Origin: Pogonophryne albipinna
Lineage: Eukaryota > Chordata > Actinopteri > Perciformes > Artedidraconidae
Direction of reading: 5' to 3'
Assembly: GCA_028583405.1 (NCBI GenBank)
Contig: CM053252.1
Location: forward strand, 32,059,562 to 32,123,561
DNA: 64,000 nt
Shown here: positions 1 to 9,714 of the stretch, one piece after another
Layout: each line of letters begins with the position of its first letter
Numbering within the stretch: the stretch's first letter is position 1
Position numbers and translations under genes: made by a program
The notes under the pieces: model-generated
Databases searched by the model: none
The model's input: only the letters and a program-made list of their open reading frames with translations
What the model was told of the DNA's origin: nothing

Positions 1-1391
1 CTGAACAACAATCCCTGGGTGCCACCAGCCAGATTGTCTCTATCCAGGCAAGTACCATGTCCTCCCCCAGCACCACAGCCATCTTTGCGGATAACTTTTT
101 CACCAGCCTGGAGCTAGTGCGGTACCTCCGAGACCAGAACTGCAGGTATACAGGGACAGCCAGGGACAATAGAATTGGAAAGCCCCCGCTCAAGTCCATC
201 AAGGAAATGGAGAAAAAGGCTGTCCCTCGTGGAACATGTGACTACATCATGAGTGATGATGGGATCCTGGCTGTCAGGTGGAAGGACAACAGAACGGTAT
301 CTCTGCTGTCAACAGACATGGGGGTGGAGCCTATGTCCTCAGTCATCAGGTACTGCAGTGAGACGAAGACGAAGGAGCCGGTGAGCTGTCCAGCTGTCAT
401 CCGGACCTACAATGCCAACATGGGGGGCATTGATAAGAATGACATGTTGGTCCACCTCTACCGTACCCCCATGAAGTCCAAGAGGTGGTACATGCGTATG
501 TTTGCATACACCATTGATGTCAGCCTCACAAATGCCTGGATCATGTACAGGCGGGACCACAAGGCCCTTGGTGTGAATGGCGTGCCTCTGAAAAGCTTCA
601 GAATTCAGGTGTTCAGGGCTGCCAGCAACCAGTGGCCAGTCAAGTCTAGCTCCCGAAGAAGCTCATCTTCATTGGTTGAGAGCGTGACCGTTGCTGACCC
701 CCAGCCTGTCCGTGGACACCGCAGCCACACCCCAAATGTGGCTGTGCGGTTTGATCCCTCCCTCTTCCATGCCCCTGTACATGCCAATCGCCTGACCTGC
801 AAGTACTGCAGCAGGAAAGGCAACATTGTAAGGTCAAATGTGGTCTGCAGGGTCTGCATGGTCCACCTCTGCATGAATGCGGAGCGTAATTGTTTTGTCA
901 GTTACCATGAGGAATTTGACTAATTTCTCATGTTGTGTTTTGTTAGTGAGCTTAGTTTTCAGGGACCATGTTAAAAAGGAACAGAATATAGCAGTTTGCT
1001 AATTTCCATCTGCAGTCCCTGGGCAGGTCAACATGTATACTACATATTAAATACATTATATACAAACATATTTCATACCCCTGCACTAAAACATTTACAT
1101 AATTTATATTATATGTCATACCCCACATAAGAAATGACTCTACACTCTTTTTATATTGTATTTAAGTGCATAGTTATGTTCTAATGTTCTAAAATAAATG
1201 TTCCTTTCACCCTATATGTATTTTTGTCATTGAACCATATATGATCACTTCATTGACCTTGATTTTTTATATGAAAATTAAATATTTTGGAAAATTTCAC
1301 AAAAGTAAAACAGTATTGTTATGTCCTCCAATAACACTATAGGGTTGAAATGTAGAATTTCAAAGTATTTCAATGAGTGCCCTATAAAGGG
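1..1391 (+). mobile_element. piggyBac DNA transposon, 3' part
   Basis: Downstream of the transposase stop is about 470 bp of AT-rich non-coding sequence ending at CCCTATAAAGGG (1380-1391), immediately followed by TTAA (1392-1395). The family ends in GGG next to a TTAA target duplication, so the element boundary fits 1391. The left end is outside the window. Confidence 0.65.
3..923 (+). CDS. piggyBac-type transposase (PGBD-like), C-terminal part
   Basis: The frame is open from the left edge of the window, so the true start lies upstream; the Met at 57 is only the first internal one. The protein is a DDE_Tnp_1_7 (piggyBac) transposase, which cuts and pastes DNA at TTAA. Visible landmarks are FADNFFTS (Asp at nt 90-92, matching the family's second catalytic Asp), GGIDKND near nt 425-445 (third catalytic Asp region), and a C-terminal Cys-rich finger with CKYC, CRVC and a trailing C...H, as in piggyBac and PGBD proteins. 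The first catalytic Asp would be outside the window. No stop or frameshift appears in the visible part, so it may be a young copy or a domesticated gene. Its 3' terminus followed by TTAA favours a transposon. Confidence 0.85.
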   Translation, partial: EQQSLGATSQIVSIQASTMSSPSTTAIFADNFFTSLELVRYLRDQNCRYTGTARDNRIGKPPLKSIKEMEKKAVPRGTCDYIMSDDGILAVRWKDNRTVSLLSTDMGVEPMSSVIRYCSETKTKEPVSCPAVIRTYNANMGGIDKNDMLVHLYRTPMKSKRWYMRMFAYTIDVSLTNAWIMYRRDHKALGVNGVPLKSFRIQVFRAASNQWPVKSSSRRSSSSLVESVTVADPQPVRGHRSHTPNVAVRFDPSLFHAPVHANRLTCKYCSRKGNIVRSNVVCRVCMVHLCMNAERNCFVSYHEEFD

Positions 1392-1587
1392 TTAAAATGA
1401 GGAATAACAGAGGATTTTAGCAGTCAGAGCAACTAAAGCAGCAGTGTTAATAATAACAGAAACGCCAAAGAGTCACATCTAATAGAAATATATAAAAGCA
1501 TTTATTTTAATTGTGTAGCAGTCAGTTTATAATTTTGGCAGCACTGTTGAGCGTTTTTAAAATGTATTTTCATGCCTCTGTGCAAGG

Positions 1588-1592
1588 CTTAG
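1588..1592. repeat. 5 bp target-site duplication of the chromovirus (left copy)
   Basis: CTTAG immediately precedes the 5' LTR and recurs at 8923-8927 immediately after the 3' LTR. Five-bp duplications are usual for Ty3/gypsy integration. Confidence 0.9.
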
Positions 1593-2090
1593 TGTTGTGC
1601 ACCGCCAAATGTGTTAGTCAGTCATGTTTCATGTTGTTTATTTTGTATTGTTTTTCACTTCCTGTTTTGTTTTTGTCACGTCTCACTTCAGGTCCCTTGA
1701 CTCCCTTTCCTTATGTGTTCTCCTGCCCTCATCAGCGTCAGCCCCGCCCCTGATTGTTTTCACCTGTGTCTTGTTGTTGAGTGTTTAAATTCCCCAGTCT
1801 CCCGGTGTTCAGTGTCAGTTCGTCTTGTCCTCATGCCAGTACTCTGCTCCTTGTCGATTGCTTCTTTTTTCAAACCTACGTTATGCTTCTGAAACTTATT
1901 GAAAGTTTAATTCCTCACGTTGTGAGCGATATTTTGTTGTATCTTTTTGGACCCTTTTTTGTCACCTCGTAAGAGTGTTTTTCTTTTGTATATATTTTGT
2001 GGAAGAAATAAAGTATATTAATTATACTTTACCTCTGGCTCCCGGGTCGTGCATTTGAGTCCTTACCTTTGAGTATCCAAGTTCGTAACA
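1593..2090 (+). repeat. 5' LTR of the chromovirus
   Basis: A 498 bp repeat starting TG and ending CA, matched by 8420-8922. A TATA-like TTTAAAT lies at 1784-1790, about 25-30 bases before AGTGTCAGTTCGTC (1811-1824), the likely transcript 5' end. AATAAA near 2007 is the likely poly(A) signal in the matching 3' LTR. Confidence 0.93.
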
Positions 2091-2092
2091 GA

Positions 2093-2102
2093 ACGAACTG
2101 AC
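2093..2102 (+). promoter_or_regulatory. primer-binding site, probably self-primed
   Basis: ACGAACTGAC starts two bases after the 5' LTR. It is the exact reverse complement of GTCAGTTCGT at 1814-1823, near the predicted 5' end of the RNA. This matches the Tf1/sushi mechanism, in which the transcript's own first bases prime reverse transcription. I recognise no match to a tRNA 3' end here. Confidence 0.65.
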
Positions 2103-2106
2103 CACA

Positions 2107-3192
2107 ATGGACTCAGCCGACCCAAAAGCTCTTCACGCCGCCCTGTCAGCCCAAGGCGTGAGGATTTTTCATCACGAGGAACAGCTGGGATTAATCAGCC
2201 AAGGAGTGCAGACACTGGTAGGAAACCAGGCCGAGCTCCAAGTTTCCATCTCTGCACAGATACGACAGCTGACGGATCAGATGCAGCAGTTCATCACTCA
2301 CCTTCAGACTGCTCCGCCGATGACGTCAGTCACAGCTAATCGCCTGCATGTCGCGGATCCTGTTGACGCTGTCAATCCGAGCCAGGCTGTTTCCTCCTCA
2401 CTACGGCTGGCTCTCCCGGAGAGGTTTTCCGGAGATTCCATAAATTGCAGAGCCTTCCTGGTGCAGTGCGACCTGCATTTCCAACACAACCCAGGAGCTT
2501 TTTCATCAGACCATCGTAAAGTGGCGTTCATTGTGTCCCATTTAACGGGAAGAGCTGCAGCCTGGGCTACTGCAGAATGGTCCAGAGACACTGAACTATG
2601 TTACTCATTAACCGACTTCACAGACACTATGAGTCGTATTTTTGACCACTCATCACCTGCTACAGAAGCCAGCCGAAGACTACTTCAGATGCGCCAGCAT
2701 AATCGACAGGTGGTGGATTATGCTATCGAGTTTCGCACGGCAGCAGCGGACAGCGGGTGGAATGTTCCGGCTCTTCGCGACGCTTTTCTGACTGGGTTGT
2801 CAGATCCAATCAAGGACCAGCTGGCTCCTCTGGAGGTATCACGGGACCTGGAGTCTCTCATCGCCGTTTCCATCCGGATCTACAACCGTCTTCGGGAAAG
2901 AGAGAGAGAACGTCGACGCAGCCATGACGAACATCCCAGTTTCCATGGCTTTTCTCAGCGAGCCGTTCCACCAGAGGAGGTTTTCCAGCCAGCAGATTCG
3001 GTCCGTTGGAGGACAGCACCTCCGCCTGTTGCAGATGAACCCATGCAGTTGGGAAGGACCAGGCTTTCCGTGGAGGAGAGACAGCGCCGGCTACGAGAAA
3101 GGTGTTGTTTCTACTGTGGCCAGCCGGGTCACCAACTCGCGTCTTGTCCGGGAAAAGATCAAGCTTACCAGCCAAGAGGAGGGCGCTGGTGA
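2107..3192 (+). CDS. gag: Gag polyprotein of the chromovirus
   Basis: An intact 361-residue frame starts 16 bases after the 5' LTR. The central part has the retrotransposon Gag capsid look (residues about 95-260, including a LALPERFSG-type start of the conserved block) and is related in layout to sushi-ichi, PEG10 and RTL Gag proteins. A CCHC zinc knuckle (C-x2-C-x4-H-x4-C) sits at about residues 334-347. Gag forms the particle that packages the element RNA. The frame ends at TGA (3190-3192), while pol continues in the -1 frame from an overlap upstream of that stop. Gag is undamaged, unlike pol. Confidence 0.9.
   Translation: MDSADPKALHAALSAQGVRIFHHEEQLGLISQGVQTLVGNQAELQVSISAQIRQLTDQMQQFITHLQTAPPMTSVTANRLHVADPVDAVNPSQAVSSSLRLALPERFSGDSINCRAFLVQCDLHFQHNPGAFSSDHRKVAFIVSHLTGRAAAWATAEWSRDTELCYSLTDFTDTMSRIFDHSSPATEASRRLLQMRQHNRQVVDYAIEFRTAAADSGWNVPALRDAFLTGLSDPIKDQLAPLEVSRDLESLIAVSIRIYNRLRERERERRRSHDEHPSFHGFSQRAVPPEEVFQPADSVRWRTAPPPVADEPMQLGRTRLSVEERQRRLRERCCFYCGQPGHQLASCPGKDQAYQPRGGRW
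3150..3156 (+). promoter_or_regulatory. candidate -1 ribosomal frameshift heptamer GGGAAAA
   Basis: The heptamer is phased as G GGA AAA in the gag frame, the canonical X XXY YYZ arrangement, directly after the zinc-knuckle codons. Slipping back one base enters the open pol frame, which reads through to the protease DSGAD motif. PEG10 and sushi-type elements are known to use a related GGGAAAC site. A downstream pseudoknot was not tested. Confidence 0.65.
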
Positions 3193-3401
3193 GCAAGCTT
3201 CCCACAGACTTTCCTCCTCGACCAGTTACCAAGGTAAACATTTTTATTAATGATCAGGTCATTGACCCATGGGTGCTAATAGACTCAGGAGCGGACGAAA
3301 GTCTTATGGATTGGGGCATAGTCAAACAGCTTTGTATAAAGACTGTTCCTCTATCTTCCCCCATTAACGCCAGTGCTTTGGACGTTTGTTGTTTACAGTA
3401 A
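3157..3401 (+). pseudogene. pol: pol, aspartic protease segment
   Basis: In the -1 frame relative to gag, this segment carries DSGAD (3282-3296), the catalytic Asp-Ser/Thr-Gly motif of retroviral-type proteases, which cut the polyprotein. The frame hits TAA at 3399-3401. The homologous continuation resumes in another frame from about 3386, so a small indel near 3383-3388 breaks pol inside the protease. Confidence 0.8.
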
Positions 3402-4275
3402 CCCACTGCACAGAACCTATCCAGATTACTGTAAATAATGACCACACTGAAGTTATGCACTTTCACATTTTTGAATCTGCTCAGCATCCGATTATTTTGG
3501 GTTTTCCGTGGTTAAAGATCCACAACCCACACATTGACTGGCGCTCAGGAAAAATTAAGGAGTGGGGAGAGGATTGCATTAACAGGTGTAAACATTCACG
3601 CTCGGTTAAGGCACCAACAGACCCTAGTAGGATCGTCATAGATCACCCAGACTATCCTGACCTACAGAAAGTACCGTTATGTTATCACGATCTAAAGGAA
3701 GCCTTTAACAAATCAAAAGCCATGTTGTTACCTCCTCACCGACCTTTTGATTGCCCCATTCATCTCCTACCGGGGGCTCCCATTCCCAAGGGAAGACTGT
3801 ATTCGATCTCAAGGCCAGAGAGAGCGGCAATGGACGACTACATTTCCTCTTCTCTTAAATCAGGGATTATCCGTCCTTCATCTTCCCCAGCTGGAGCGGG
3901 GTTTTTCTTTGTAGGAAAGAAGGACGGTTCTCTGAGACATTGCATAGACTACAGCCCTCTTAATGACATTACGGTGAAAAACCGCTATCCTCTGCCACTC
4001 ATGTCCTCTGCTTTCGAGCTACTTCAGACTGCCAAGATTTTTACCAAGCTGGACTTAAGAAATGCTTATCACTTGGTTAGAATAATGGAAGGGGATGAGT
4101 GGAAAACAGGATTTAACACTCAGAGCGGTCACTATGAATACCTTGTGATGCCTTTCGGATTGTGTAATGCACCGGCTGTTTTTCAGGGTTTTGTAAATGA
4201 GGTTTTGCGGGAATTTTTGAATGTTTCTGTGTTTGTGTACCTTGATGACATTTTGATTTTCTCACCAGACTCTAA
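3386..4275 (+). pseudogene. pol: pol, end of protease and reverse transcriptase
   Basis: The frame starts with the rest of the protease (ILGFPWL flap-like region) and continues into reverse transcriptase: the block before [12 protein letters not shown], then [22 protein letters not shown] and the catalytic YLDD (4238-4249). RT copies the element RNA into DNA. Beyond about 4275 the homologous sequence moves to another frame, so a one-base change near 4270-4277 breaks the polyprotein. Confidence 0.88.
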
Positions 4276-4277
4276 GT

Positions 4278-5797
4278 TCACCATGTCCGTCAGGTTCTGC
4301 AGAAACTACTCGAAAATCAATTGTATGTCAAGGCAGAAAAGTGTGAGTTCCACGTAGAAAAGGTGGCCTTTCTAGGATATATAATCTCACCAAACCAGAT
4401 TCAGATGGAACCTACTAAAGTCAGTGCAGTTTCCAAGTGGCCAACACCAGACTCCAGGAAGAAGGTTCAGCAGTTCTTAGGTTTTGCAAACTTCTACAGA
4501 AAGTTTATAAGAAACTTCAGTTCTGTAGCTGCTCCTCTGCATGTCCTAACTTCTCCTAAAGTTCCTTTCAAGTGGACTTCCCAGGCTGACGTCACTTTCC
4601 AGCTCCTCAGGGAGAAGTTCACCACAGCTCCCATTCTCACCATTCCGGATCCCCAGCGCCAGTTTGTGGTCGAGCTCGATGCTTCCAATGAGGGAATTGG
4701 AGGCGTTTTGTCCCAAAAATCCATGGAGGACAACAGGATACACCCATGTGCCTTCCTGTCGCGTAGATTGACGACGGCAGAGAAGAACTATGATGTGGGG
4801 AATAAGGAACTGTTGGCTGTAAAAGCTGCTCTTGAGGAATGGAGACACTGGTTGGAGGGGGCAGAACAGCCGTTCTTAGTCTGGACAGACCATAAGAACC
4901 TGGAGTATATACGAAAGGCTAAACGCCTCAACTCTCGGCAGGCCAGGTGGACTCTATTTTTCAGTAGGTTCAATTTCACTCTCTCTTTCCGCCCCGGATC
5001 TCAGAATCAAAAGCCTGATGCCTTGTCTCGCCTTTTCGAACCAGAACTTTTTTCTGTAGAGCCCAAGACCATCCTTCCGTTAAACCGTATGGTCGGAGCT
5101 GTTTCCTGGCAGATAGAGTTGGACGTTAAGCAGGCTAATATATTGAACCCGTCACCTAGCAAGTGTCCAAACCACCTGCTCTTTGTTCCTGTGTCTCTCC
5201 ACTCCAAGGTCATCCACTGGGCCCACACATCTGTGCTCTCGTGCCACCCTGGAGTTAAAAGGACTATGTGCAGGATTAAACAGCGTTTCTGGTGGCCAGC
5301 CATGAAGAAGGATGTGCAGGAGTACGTAGCAGCTTGTCCGGTGTGTGCTTGCAATAAAAGCTCGTCCCAGGTCAAGATGGGTTTGCTCCAACCGCTGCCG
5401 ATTCCTCAACGTCCCTGGTCACACATATCTATGGACTTTGTGACAGGTCTCCCCTCATCCAGAGGCAAAACTACGGTCCTGACAGTGGTGGACCGGTTCT
5501 CCAAGATGGTACATTTCATTCCTCTAACCAAGATCCCCTCTGCCAAGGGTACCGCAGAGGTCATGATGACCCATATATTCAGGATCCACGGATTCCCAAA
5601 TGACATTGTTTCCGACAGGGGTCCACAATTCATTTCAGCCTTCTGGAAGGAGTTTTGCAGACTCATAGGCGCTACTGTCAGCTTGTCTTCAGGTTACCAC
5701 CCTCAATTGAATGGACAGTCGGAGCGCCTGAATCAGGAACTGGAGACTACACTACGCTGTCTCGTTTTCCAAAACCAGACCAACTGGAGCGACCACC
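4278..5797 (+). pseudogene. pol: pol, RNase H and integrase core
   Basis: The end of RT (connection block [16 protein letters not shown]) is followed by RNase H ([27 protein letters not shown]), the integrase H-H-C-C zinc region (HPGVKR, CPVC) and the integrase catalytic core. The core shows MDFVTG (first Asp), VSDRGPQF (second Asp) and [11 protein letters not shown] (Glu). Integrase inserts the DNA copy into the genome. Homology leaves this frame near 5797; the rest of that frame, to 5934, is out of register. Confidence 0.88.
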
Positions 5798-6055
5798 ATG
5801 GGTTGAGTTTGCTCACAATACTCTTCCCACGGCAGCCACAGGTCTCTCTCCGTTCCATTGTGCCAATGGTTATCAACCTCCGCTGTTCTCAACCAACGAA
5901 GGGGAAGTTACGGTACCATCGGCTCATGCCTTGATTAGACGCTGTCGCCGAGTTTGGGCTGGAGCTCGCCAATCTCTTCTCAGAAGTTCGACTCGGATGA
6001 AGGCTGTAGCAGACGTCCACCGCAGGGCCGCTCCCCTCTACAAACCGGGTCAAAA
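5798..6055 (+). pseudogene. pol: pol, integrase C-terminal part before the LINE insertion
   Basis: From about 5798 the register changes again and reads [15 protein letters not shown] and so on to YKPGQ at about 6052. There the LINE interrupts it; the homologous sequence resumes at 7985. Confidence 0.82.
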
Positions 6056-7379
6056 TTATACGCCAATTATAGACCTATTTCTAATCTTCCGTTCCTCTCA
6101 AAAATTCTTGAGAAAGCAGTCGCAAAACAGTTGTGATTACTTAAAAAACAATGATTTATTTGAAGATTTTCAGTACAATCATAGCACAGAGACAGCTCTG
6201 GTTAAAGTCACAAATGACATTCTAATAGCCTCTGACAAGGGACTTGTCTCTATTCTTGTTTTGCTCGATCTCAGTGCTGCATTTGATACTATCGATCATG
6301 ATATCTTATTGCAAAGACTAGAGCACTTAGTTGGCATACAGGGAACTGCTTTAGGCTGGTTTAGGTCCTATCTATCTGAACGCTCTCAGTTTGTACGTGT
6401 CAATGATGAATCTTCCACGCAAACCAAAGTTAGCCATGGAGTGCCACAGGGCTCAGTGCTCGGACCTATTTTGTTCACATTATATATGCTTCCGTTAGGC
6501 AATATTATAAGGAATCATTCTGTAAATTTTCATTGTTATGCAGATGATACTCAACTATATTTATCAATCAAGCCTGATGCAATTAATCATCTAAATACAA
6601 TTCAAGACAGTCTCAAGGACTTAAAAACGTGGATGACCTTAAACTTTTTGATGTTAAACACGACCAAAACTGAAGTTATTGTACTTGGCCCGAAGAATCT
6701 ACGAAACAAATTATCTAAAGATATACTAACTATGGATGGCATTAATTTGGCCTCCAGTGAGACTGTAAGGAATCTTGGTGTTATATTTGATCAGGATTTA
6801 TCCTTTAACGCCCACATAAAATCAATTTCAAGGACCGCCTACTTCCATCTACGTAACATTGCAAAAATCAGGCATATCTTGCCTCAAAACGATGCAGAGA
6901 AACTAGTCCATGCATTTGTTACTTCAAGGCTGGATTATTGTAACTCTTTATTATCAGCGTGTACCAAGAAGTCAGTCAAGTCGCTTCAGCTGATTCAAAA
7001 TGCTGCAGCTCGTGTACTAACCAGAGTTAGGAAAAGGGACCACATTACTCCTGTTCTGGCTGCCTTACACTGGCTCCCTATAGAACACAGGATAGAATTA
7101 AAAATTCTTCTTCTCGCCTACAAAGCCCTTAATGGGCAGGCGCCATCTTACCTTAAATAACTCATTATACCCTACTGTCCTACTAGGGCATTGCGTTCCA
7201 AGAATGCAGGGTTGTTGGTTGTTCCTAGAGTCTCTAAAAGTACAATGGGAGCCAGAGCCTTTTCTTATCAAGCTCCACATTTGTGGAATCGGCTTCCAGT
7301 TTGTGTTCGGGCGGCAGACACCCTATCCGTTTTTAAGAGTGCGCTTAAGACCTTCCTTTTTGATAAAGCTTATAGTTAG
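6056..7379 (+). pseudogene. L2/CR1-like reverse transcriptase ORF2, broken
   Basis: The endonuclease domain is missing because of 5' truncation. RT starts with [17 protein letters not shown] in one frame and shifts near 6135 into the frame that carries [26 protein letters not shown] and the catalytic YADD (about 6537-6548). A TAA at 7158-7160 interrupts the frame, but homologous sequence continues to TAG at 7377-7379, covering the conserved FLFDKAY-type C-terminus. RT would copy LINE RNA at a nicked target. The copy is dead: truncated, one frameshift and one nonsense codon. Confidence 0.85.
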
Positions 7380-7984
7380 GGCTGATTAGATTCAGCCCCT
7401 AGTTTTGCTGATATAGGCTTAGTTTGTCGGGGGACATCTTACTTCTTCATTCTCTCTGTCTATACCTGTGTACTCTCATGTTCCGATTAACCCAGCTTCC
7501 CCAAATGTCTTTCTTTTTGGTGTCTATATACGCTGGGATCCGGAGTCATGGATGATCCTGCGGTCTTGTGTCCTGTGTCCTGCATCGCGAGCCCTGGATC
7601 TTGAGTCGTGGCTGTGGTCATGGATCATAGGTCCTGGATGGATATCCTCGTGGATTCATCTTCCTATTATACACACATGCATTTCCAAACATTTGGACTA
7701 CCTATGTTGCAAATGTATTATCTTTTCAATTTACACACGGCATCTATTGCACGTCTGTCCGTCCTGGGAGAGGGATCCCTCCTCTGTTGCTCTCCCTGAG
7801 GTTTCTCCCATTTTTCCCTTTAAAACTGTGGGTTTTCTTCGGAAGTTTTTCCTTGTACGATGTGAGGGTCTAAGGACAGAGGGTGTCGTATTGTCATACT
7901 GATATTTTGTACAAACTGTGAAGTCCACTGAGACAAATGTAACATTTGTGATATTGGGCTATATAAATAAACATTGATTGATTG
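6056..7984 (+). mobile_element. 5'-truncated L2/Maui-like LINE nested in the chromovirus
   Basis: The insert starts within the RT N-terminal block (NYRPISNLP frame) and runs through the RT C-terminus and 3' UTR to a tail ending ATAAATAAACATTGATTGATTG. The protein ([21 protein letters not shown]) and tail are L2/CR1-like. Flanking AAAA (6052-6055 and 7985-7988) may be the target duplication; removing the insert restores GGTCAAAAGGTG in the integrase frame. The 5' truncation is typical of target-primed reverse transcription. Confidence 0.88.
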
Positions 7985-8405
7985 AAAAGGTGTGTCTTTC
8001 CACCAAGGACTTACCACTTCAGGTGGCTTCCAAGAAGTTGGCTCCAAGGTTTGTGGGGCCTTTTCCGGTGTCTAAAGTCATAAATCCTGTGTCTGTGCGC
8101 CTAAGACTTCCCAGATCCATCGGAGTACATCCTACATTCCACGTCAGCAAGATAAAACCAGTTTATGAGAGCACACTCATTCCCGCCTCCAAGCCCCCTC
8201 CACCACCCCAGTTCTTCGAAGGTGGCCTAACGTACAAGGTCCGCAAGTTGCTGGAGGTCCGCAATAGGGGTCGAGGCAAGCAATTCCTGGTGGATTGGGT
8301 GGGTTATGGTCTCGAGGAAAGGTGCTGGGTTCCTGCGAGATTCATTGTGGACAAAACCCTGATTCAGGATTTTTATGATCGGCCTGGGCCGTCAGGAGTC
8401 GGCCC
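7985..8405 (+). pseudogene. pol: pol, integrase tail with chromodomain
   Basis: After the LINE the polyprotein resumes with [10 protein letters not shown] and [11 protein letters not shown], the conserved gypsy integrase tail, then a chromodomain at about 8236-8380 ([36 protein letters not shown]). Chromodomains on integrase guide chromovirus insertion to marked chromatin. The frame is open through the polypurine tract into the 3' LTR (to 8580), so its natural stop is uncertain; length change in the G run is a likely cause. Confidence 0.85.
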
Positions 8406-8406
8406 T

Positions 8407-8416
8407 AGGGGGGGGG
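8407..8416 (+). promoter_or_regulatory. polypurine tract of the chromovirus
   Basis: A run of A followed by nine G lies four bases before the 3' LTR, the expected site for plus-strand priming. Confidence 0.7.
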
Positions 8417-8419
8417 TAC

Positions 8420-8922
8420 TGTTGTGCACCGCCAAATGTGTTAGTCAGTCATGTTTCATGTTGTTTATTTTGTATTGTTTTTCACTTCCTGTTTTGTTTT
8501 TTTCACGTCTCACTTCAGGTCCCTTGACTCCCTTTCCTTATGTGTTCTCCTGCCCTCATCAGCGTCAGCCCCGCCCCTGATTGTTTTCACCTGTGTCTTG
8601 TTGAGTGTTTAAATTCCCCAGTCTCCCAGTGTTCAGTGTCAGTTCGTCTTGTCCTGTCCTCATGCCAGTACTCTGCTCGTCGTCGTCGATTGCTTCTTTT
8701 TTCAAACCTACGTTATGCTTCTGAAACTTATTGAAAGTTTAATTCCTCACGTTGTGAGCGATATTTTGTTGTATCTTTTTGGACCCTTTTTTGTCACCTC
8801 GTAAGAGTGTTTTTCTTTTGTATATATTTTGTGGAAGAAATAAAGTATATTAATTATACTTTACCTCTGGCTCCCGGGTCGTGCATTTGAGTCCTTACCT
8901 TTGAGTATCCAAGTTCGTAACA
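8420..8922 (+). repeat. 3' LTR of the chromovirus
   Basis: It is 503 bp, nearly identical to 1593-2090. Differences seen by eye: two clear substitutions, a 3 bp loss in a GTT-like repeat, a 5 bp gain (GTCCT) and a variable (GTC)n stretch. CTTAG at 8923-8927 is the right target duplication. Confidence 0.93.
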
Positions 8923-8927
8923 CTTAG

Positions 8928-9706
8928 TCTTTCTATCTTTATAGCCACTGGTGTAAAGTAACTAAGTTCATAAACTCAAGTACAATTTTTAGATACTTGT
9001 ACTTTATTTAAGTATTTCAATGTTTTGCTACTTTGTTCTTCTTCTCCTCTACAGTTCAGAGGTAAATGGTATTTAATCCCTTTAGAAAACGCAGTGACAA
9101 TGTATGCTAGTTAGCTAGCTCAACGATAATAATGCGACAGAAAAACTTTTCAGTGCAGATCACGCTCCGACAGGGAGCTCTGCTCTGAACACCTGAACGG
9201 CCCGTTCTAACAGCTGTTCACCAGCGGTCCAGTCTGTGCCACAGTGACTCCGGACCACACAGTTAATATTAACGAACGCACCGTAGGTAATGTAGCTGCT
9301 GAAGCTGCTGAAGCTAGACCATCATCGCGGAGCAGCAGAGCCTTATTATACATCGATGAGCAGAGCCGACAGGCAGGAAGACTCGAGCACACAGCTCGCG
9401 CTTCATTATAATATATAAAAAAAGAACACCATGCCTGTGTGATGGCACATAACAGCTCGCGGCCGCAGATTACTCCGGGTCCCAGACACCCCCATACCCC
9501 AAAAATATTTTTATTGCAGATCTACATGAATCACACAAGCGACCTATTTTGGATTCAAAACGGCGAATGTCGCCGAAAGGTGACAAGTTTGCATCCCTGG
9601 TACGGCTCCTTATGGGTAGGCCTACTGCAATATTTGAAGAGCTGGAGCGGCGTTCCGGTGCTCTCCGTCAGCACTCCTTTCAGACATATACCCATATAGG
9701 CCTACA
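8928..9706. other. unassigned 0.8 kb with old repeat sequence
   Basis: No coding signal is convincing. The part at about 9480-9600 resembles 10630-10740 (see that entry), so it is probably an older repeat broken by the hAT insertion. Confidence 0.4.
9485..9600 (+). repeat. diverged repeat, copy 1
   Basis: It shares a run of short similar blocks (C-rich, then a GAATYACACAAG-like motif, GCCGAAA, and AGTTTGCATCCCTG-like) in the same order with 10630-10740. The two lie on either side of the hAT element. Confidence 0.45.
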
Positions 9707-9714
9707 GTCTATGC
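9707..9714. repeat. 8 bp target-site duplication of the hAT element (left copy)
   Basis: GTCTATGC here is repeated exactly at 10461-10468, directly outside both terminal inverted repeats. Eight-bp duplications are the hAT hallmark. Confidence 0.9.

Larger units (their letters stand above)
1593..8922 (+). mobile_element. Ty3/gypsy chromovirus (sushi-like), full length with nested LINE
   Basis: The order is 5' LTR, self-complementary primer site, gag, a -1 frame pol (protease, RT, RNase H, integrase, chromodomain), polypurine tract and 3' LTR, flanked by CTTAG duplications. The chromodomain and Gag zinc knuckle place it with chromoviruses; the Gag/pol layout is sushi-like. Pol carries at least three frame changes and a 1.9 kb LINE insertion, so this copy is not autonomous. 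The LTRs differ by only a few substitutions and three short indels, so insertion was recent on a genomic scale. It is an old retroelement copy and is described here only. Confidence 0.93.

Noticed and set aside
5655..7160. A single 501-codon frame joining integrase and LINE RT
   Set aside because: It looks like a fusion, but it is two elements that happen to share a frame across the LINE insertion; the first LINE residues are out of register.
7978..8580. A pol frame that extends through the 3' LTR
   Set aside because: The part after 8405 is LTR sequence read by chance, without protein homology.
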